A stretch of DNA of 9,480 bases from assembly GCA_964490725.1 (NCBI GenBank), contig CAZBDU010000146.1:1-9480 (forward strand), read 5' to 3'. The position numbers and the translations under genes are program-made. This stretch comes from CAZBDU01 sp964490725 (GTDB taxonomy: Bacteria > Spirochaetota > Spirochaetia > SZUA-6 > DRHE01). The first letter of the stretch is position 1. Each line of letters begins with the position of its first letter. The notes under the pieces are model-generated. The model worked only from the letters and a program-made list of their open reading frames with translations, did no database searches and was not told the origin of the DNA. This document shows positions 6,819-9,480 of the stretch, in pieces.

Positions 6819-8254
6819 TCGTTCTGGGGGCGGGTGCGGCCGGCCTCACGGCGGCGGCCGGCTGCGCCCAGCTCGGTCTGAGGACGGCCCTGGTGGAGAA
6901 GGACAGGCTGGGGGGAGACTGCCTGTACCACGGCTGCGTGCCCAGCAAGGCTCTGCTGAAGAGCGCCCGCGTCTGGCGCCAGGCGGGCGCGGCGCCGGAT
7001 TTCGGCCTGCCGGGCCTGGAGCGGCCCCCGGTGGACCTGGCCGGGACGCTCCGGCACGTGCGCTCGGTGATCGCCGCCATCGAGCCGCACGACTCCCCCG
7101 AGCGCTTCCGCGGCCTGGGCGCGGAGGTGTACCTCGAGAGTCCCGAGCTGCGCTCGCCCCACGAGGTGCGTCTGGCCGGGGGACGGACCGTCTCCGCCCG
7201 GACCATCATCCTGGCCACCGGCAGCTCGCCCAAGGCCGTTCCCATCCCCGGTTTGGAGCAGGCCGGCTACATCACCAACGTGGAGGTCTTCTCGCTGTCC
7301 CGCCTTCCCGCGAGCCTCCTCACCATCGGGGCCGGTCCCATTGGAGTGGAGCTCGGCCAGGCGTTCCAGCGGCTCGGCTCGCAGGTGACGATCCTGGACG
7401 CGGCCCCCCAGATCCTGCCGGTGGAGGATGCGGACATGGCCGCCGTGGTGCAGCAGGGAATGGAGGCGGAGGGGGCCAGGTTCCACCTGGGGGTGGCGAT
7501 CACCGGCGTGGCCAGGGTGGCGGGGGGGAAACGGGTCACCTTCCGGGACGCCTCCGGAGCCGAGAGAATGGTGGAAGCCGAGGAGATCCTCCTGGCGGTG
7601 GGCCGGCGGGGCAATACCGATGAGCTCCACCCCCAGGCTGCGGGCGTCGAGGTCGAGGGAGGTTTCTTCAGGGTGGACGCGGGGCTGGCCACCACGCAGC
7701 GCAACATCCTGGCGGTGGGCGACTGCAACGGCAGGCTGCTGTTCACCCATGTTGCCGGCGCCGAGGGCGCCCTGGCGGTGCAGCGCACCGTGCTGCGCCT
7801 CCCGGTGCGGATGAGCTACCGCAGCGTCCCGTGGGTCACCTACACGGACCCGGAGCTGGCCTCGGTAGGGCTGAACGAGAAGCGGGCCCGGGAGGCGGGG
7901 ACGGGCTGCTCGGTGGTTTCAGCGCCGCTGTCCCAGACCGACCGCGGCCGGACCGAAGCGGAGAGCGAGGGACGCATCAAGATCCTCCTGGACCGCAGGG
8001 GCCGCGTGGTGGGGACGCAGATCGTGGGCCTGCACGCCGGGGAGCTCCTGGGTCCGGCGATCCTGGCGGTGCGCCGCAGGAGCCCCCTGAGAGAGCTGGT
8101 CGCCCCGATGCTGCCCTACCCGACGCTTCTGGAGGTGTACAAGAAGGCCGGCGGCAGCTATTTCGCCCCCAGGCTCTACAACGGCAGGGTCCGGGGGTTG
8201 CTGCGCTTTCTGTTCCGCTACCGCGGTCCCGGCCCGCAGCCAGGCGCGCACTGA
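6794..8254 (+). CDS. MerA-like FAD-dependent pyridine nucleotide-disulfide oxidoreductase
   Basis: Encodes 486 residues with the full two-dinucleotide-fold layout: FAD site GAGAAG (12-17), redox-active pair in GGDCLYHGCVPSK (Cys43 and Cys48), NAD(P) site GAGPIGVE (179-186), the second FAD motif ILAVGD (305-310), and a C-terminal dimer domain from about 345. In glutathione reductase or dihydrolipoamide dehydrogenase the dimer domain ends with His-Pro-Thr-x-x-Glu; here Tyr442 takes the His position (PYPTLLEVYKKAG), as in mercuric reductases. Unlike true MerA it has no N-terminal HMA domain and no C-terminal vicinal Cys pair, so reduction of Hg(II) is doubtful; another thiol, selenium or metalloid substrate, or a quinone-type acceptor, is possible. 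It is the last gene of the rightward chain and overlaps the opposing gene by 37 bases. Many databases would label it 'mercuric reductase', which over-states what can be seen. Confidence 0.9.
   Translation: MARYSHDVIVLGAGAAGLTAAAGCAQLGLRTALVEKDRLGGDCLYHGCVPSKALLKSARVWRQAGAAPDFGLPGLERPPVDLAGTLRHVRSVIAAIEPHDSPERFRGLGAEVYLESPELRSPHEVRLAGGRTVSARTIILATGSSPKAVPIPGLEQAGYITNVEVFSLSRLPASLLTIGAGPIGVELGQAFQRLGSQVTILDAAPQILPVEDADMAAVVQQGMEAEGARFHLGVAITGVARVAGGKRVTFRDASGAERMVEAEEILLAVGRRGNTDELHPQAAGVEVEGGFFRVDAGLATTQRNILAVGDCNGRLLFTHVAGAEGALAVQRTVLRLPVRMSYRSVPWVTYTDPELASVGLNEKRAREAGTGCSVVSAPLSQTDRGRTEAESEGRIKILLDRRGRVVGTQIVGLHAGELLGPAILAVRRRSPLRELVAPMLPYPTLLEVYKKAGGSYFAPRLYNGRVRGLLRFLFRYRGPGPQPGAH
8218..8254. 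other. 37-base antisense overlap of two convergent genes
   Basis: The rightward MerA-like gene stops with TGA at 8252-8254 and the leftward gene stops with TAG read from 8220-8218, so both coding regions run through these bases. Both predicted tails are rich in Gly and Pro and lie beyond the conserved domains, as expected if one or both genes were extended past an older stop. Confidence 0.8.
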
Positions 8255-9480
8255 GGCAAAGGCCGCTCGCCCCCGCGGCCCAGGTAGTGCAGGTAGGGAA
8301 TCAGCGCCGCGTTGGGATCTCCGGTGCCGTCGTAGAACAGATCGATGACGGGCACGCCGAAGTCCTCCTGGATCTTGCGAAAGAACGAGGCGCTCACCAC
8401 CCCGGGACAGCAGAACATGGGGTTGGCGTGCACCACCGCCCGGGCCAGTCCCTCCTGGATGAAGTACAGCGCCCTGCCCACGTTGACGGCGGTCTCCCCG
8501 GCGATGTAGTGCCGCAGGCCGTAGCGCTCCATCCGTTCCACGCATTCGGCGAAGTCCGGCTCCGGCTGGTCGGCCAGCAGCGGGGCGGTCAGGCGCTGGA
8601 AGCGCTGCTCCACCGAGCGCAGCAGGCGGTAGTGCCGCGGGTCGTCGCCGTGGACGCGCACGTCGTAATCGTAGAGGTGGAAGGTGGTCTCGGTCAGCGT
8701 CGGCAGGATGAGCTCGCCGCCCAGATCCTCGACGATCCTGCACAGGCCCCGGTTCACCTGCTCGTTCAGCTTCACGTACAGGTCCCCCACCAGGGCCACC
8801 CGGGGGCGCCTGCCGGAGGACTCGTCCCGCTGCAGGGAGCCGAAGCGCTCGGCCGCCTGGCCCAGCAGCCCCCGCAGATCTCCGCCCTCTCTGATGCCGG
8901 CGCTCATGGTCTCGCGGCTCTGCCGGTAGACGGCCTGGAGGGCGCGGAGATCGCAGGCGTAGGGGCGCACCCGGTGGTAGAGCCTGTAGAGGAGCACCGC
9001 CAGGACCCCGGACTCGAAGAGCTTCATCGCCAGGCTGGCCGGGAGGCTTCGAGCCGGAGCCATGGTGTTGATCAGTCCGATCTTCAGCCCCTCCTGTCCG
9101 GCCAGGTCCGCCACAAGCTTCGCCAGGATCGGGAACTGGGGGAAGTTGCAGGCAAAGCAGCTGGTGGGCAGGTACAGGAAGGTGCGCCGTGGATCCAGGC
9201 CCCGGTCGTTCAGGGCGTTCACGGCGGCCCCGGCGATGGAGACCAGGGGCATGCACTCCCCCCCGCTGGCGTAGCGGTAGCCGGTGCTGAGGGCGCGCTC
9301 GTCGGCGGCCAGCTCCACCGCCTCGTAGCCCTCGCGGCGAAAGCTCTCCGCGTAGAAGCGGCTCACCAGCTCCCCCAGGTAGGGCAGGAGCACCGTGTCT
9401 CCCTCCTCCAGGCGGGCAGGCGCGCCGTCCTCGATGCGCCCGGCCCTCTGGGGGCGGCCGGCGGGCGGGCGCCTCAACGC
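8218..9480 (-). CDS. 2-hydroxyacyl-CoA dehydratase / activase-related iron-sulfur protein (5' end at or beyond the window edge)
   Basis: About 420 codons are visible, and the frame stays open to the right edge. A TTG at 9477 could be a start, but the gene may well continue outside. The sequence fits the HgdB/DUF2229-type family that is related to, or fused with, BadF/HgdC activases. Counting from that TTG, the landmarks are VLLPYLGEL (29-37), SGGECMP with Cys75, PTSCFACNFPQFP with Cys107 and Cys110, GDLYVKLNEQVN (231-242), NPMFCCPG with Cys356 and Cys357, and the terminal signature LFYDGTGDPNAALIPYLHYL (380-399). In the family such cysteines hold an iron-sulfur cluster used in radical chemistry on acyl-CoA or in related reductions; many members have no known substrate. 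The last twelve codons, containing a CAPGC tail, lie antisense to the MerA-like gene. Whether it is a stand-alone subunit or the C-terminal part of a large fused activase cannot be told here. Confidence 0.85.
   Translation of the reverse strand, partial: ALRRPPAGRPQRAGRIEDGAPARLEEGDTVLLPYLGELVSRFYAESFRREGYEAVELAADERALSTGYRYASGGECMPLVSIAGAAVNALNDRGLDPRRTFLYLPTSCFACNFPQFPILAKLVADLAGQEGLKIGLINTMAPARSLPASLAMKLFESGVLAVLLYRLYHRVRPYACDLRALQAVYRQSRETMSAGIREGGDLRGLLGQAAERFGSLQRDESSGRRPRVALVGDLYVKLNEQVNRGLCRIVEDLGGELILPTLTETTFHLYDYDVRVHGDDPRHYRLLRSVEQRFQRLTAPLLADQPEPDFAECVERMERYGLRHYIAGETAVNVGRALYFIQEGLARAVVHANPMFCCPGVVSASFFRKIQEDFGVPVIDLFYDGTGDPNAALIPYLHYLGRGGERPLPQCAPGCGPGPR
8261..8280. terminator. 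Possible hairpin between the converging transcripts
   Basis: GGCCGC (8261-8266) and GCGGCC (8275-8280) can pair around an eight-base loop, six bases after the MerA-like stop. There is no T run on the plus strand; on the minus strand the stem is followed only by TTTGCC and lies inside the coding region. It might pause or protect the rightward message, but a classic intrinsic terminator is not present. Confidence 0.2.

Noticed and set aside
6794..8254. Calling the reductase a true mercuric reductase (merA)
   Set aside because: There is no HMA domain, no C-terminal Cys-Cys and no mer neighbours, so only a MerA-like label is justified.
7919..9256. Second minus-strand open frame overlapping the dehydratase-like gene
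   Set aside because: It is a frame-shifted shadow: the translation is Arg/Gly/Pro-rich, whereas the other minus frame has the conserved cysteine motifs and the DGTGDPN signature.

Overview
The window looks like bacterial DNA of very high G+C content (clearly above 60% by eye), with dense gene packing, many GTG starts and almost no intergenic space. Three things suggest a Gram-negative-type anaerobe or facultative anaerobe: a LolA-like exported protein (LolA relatives usually serve the outer membrane), a protein of the 2-hydroxyacyl-CoA dehydratase / activase-related iron-sulfur family (mostly found in anaerobes), and the gene mix as a whole. A high-GC Desulfobacterota-like lineage would fit. 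This is an inference; there is no rRNA or other phylogenetic marker here.

Layout. Nine genes run rightward from about 118 to 8254, and one gene runs leftward from the right edge to 8218. The rightward genes fall into two blocks. Block 1 (118-5316) is one chain of overlapping or nearly touching genes: a LolA-like exported protein; an aminoglycoside/choline-kinase-fold phosphotransferase with an unusual catalytic motif; two permeases and the ATPase of a polyamine/thiamine/iron-type ABC importer; and a family-2 glycosyltransferase of the 'rSAM/selenodomain-associated transferase 2' type (TIGR04283-like). A 64-base gap containing a short direct repeat follows. Block 2 (5381-8254) holds a TVP38/TMEM64 (DedA-like) membrane protein, a DUF2064 'transferase 1' protein (TIGR04282-like) and a MerA-like FAD disulfide reductase, again packed end to end. 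The MerA-like gene converges on the leftward 2-hydroxyacyl-CoA dehydratase-like gene, and their 3' ends overlap by 37 bases.

How the genes may work together. The ABC genes encode a complete translocator, but no solute-binding protein is present. The kinase-like gene is translationally coupled upstream of it, so an uptake-and-modify role is plausible, with the substrate unknown. The set glycosyltransferase (TIGR04283-like), TVP38, DUF2064 and MerA-like reductase resembles gene sets found beside radical-SAM/selenodomain (arsenosugar-type) loci. No radical SAM enzyme or arsenite methyltransferase lies within the window. The most interesting points are the altered kinase active site, this apparently orphan gene set, the MerA-like enzyme without its metal-handling cysteines, and the antisense 3' overlap.

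No tRNA, rRNA, CRISPR array, insertion sequence or phage gene was seen. All other long open frames, including several on the minus strand, look like shadows produced by the high G+C content.
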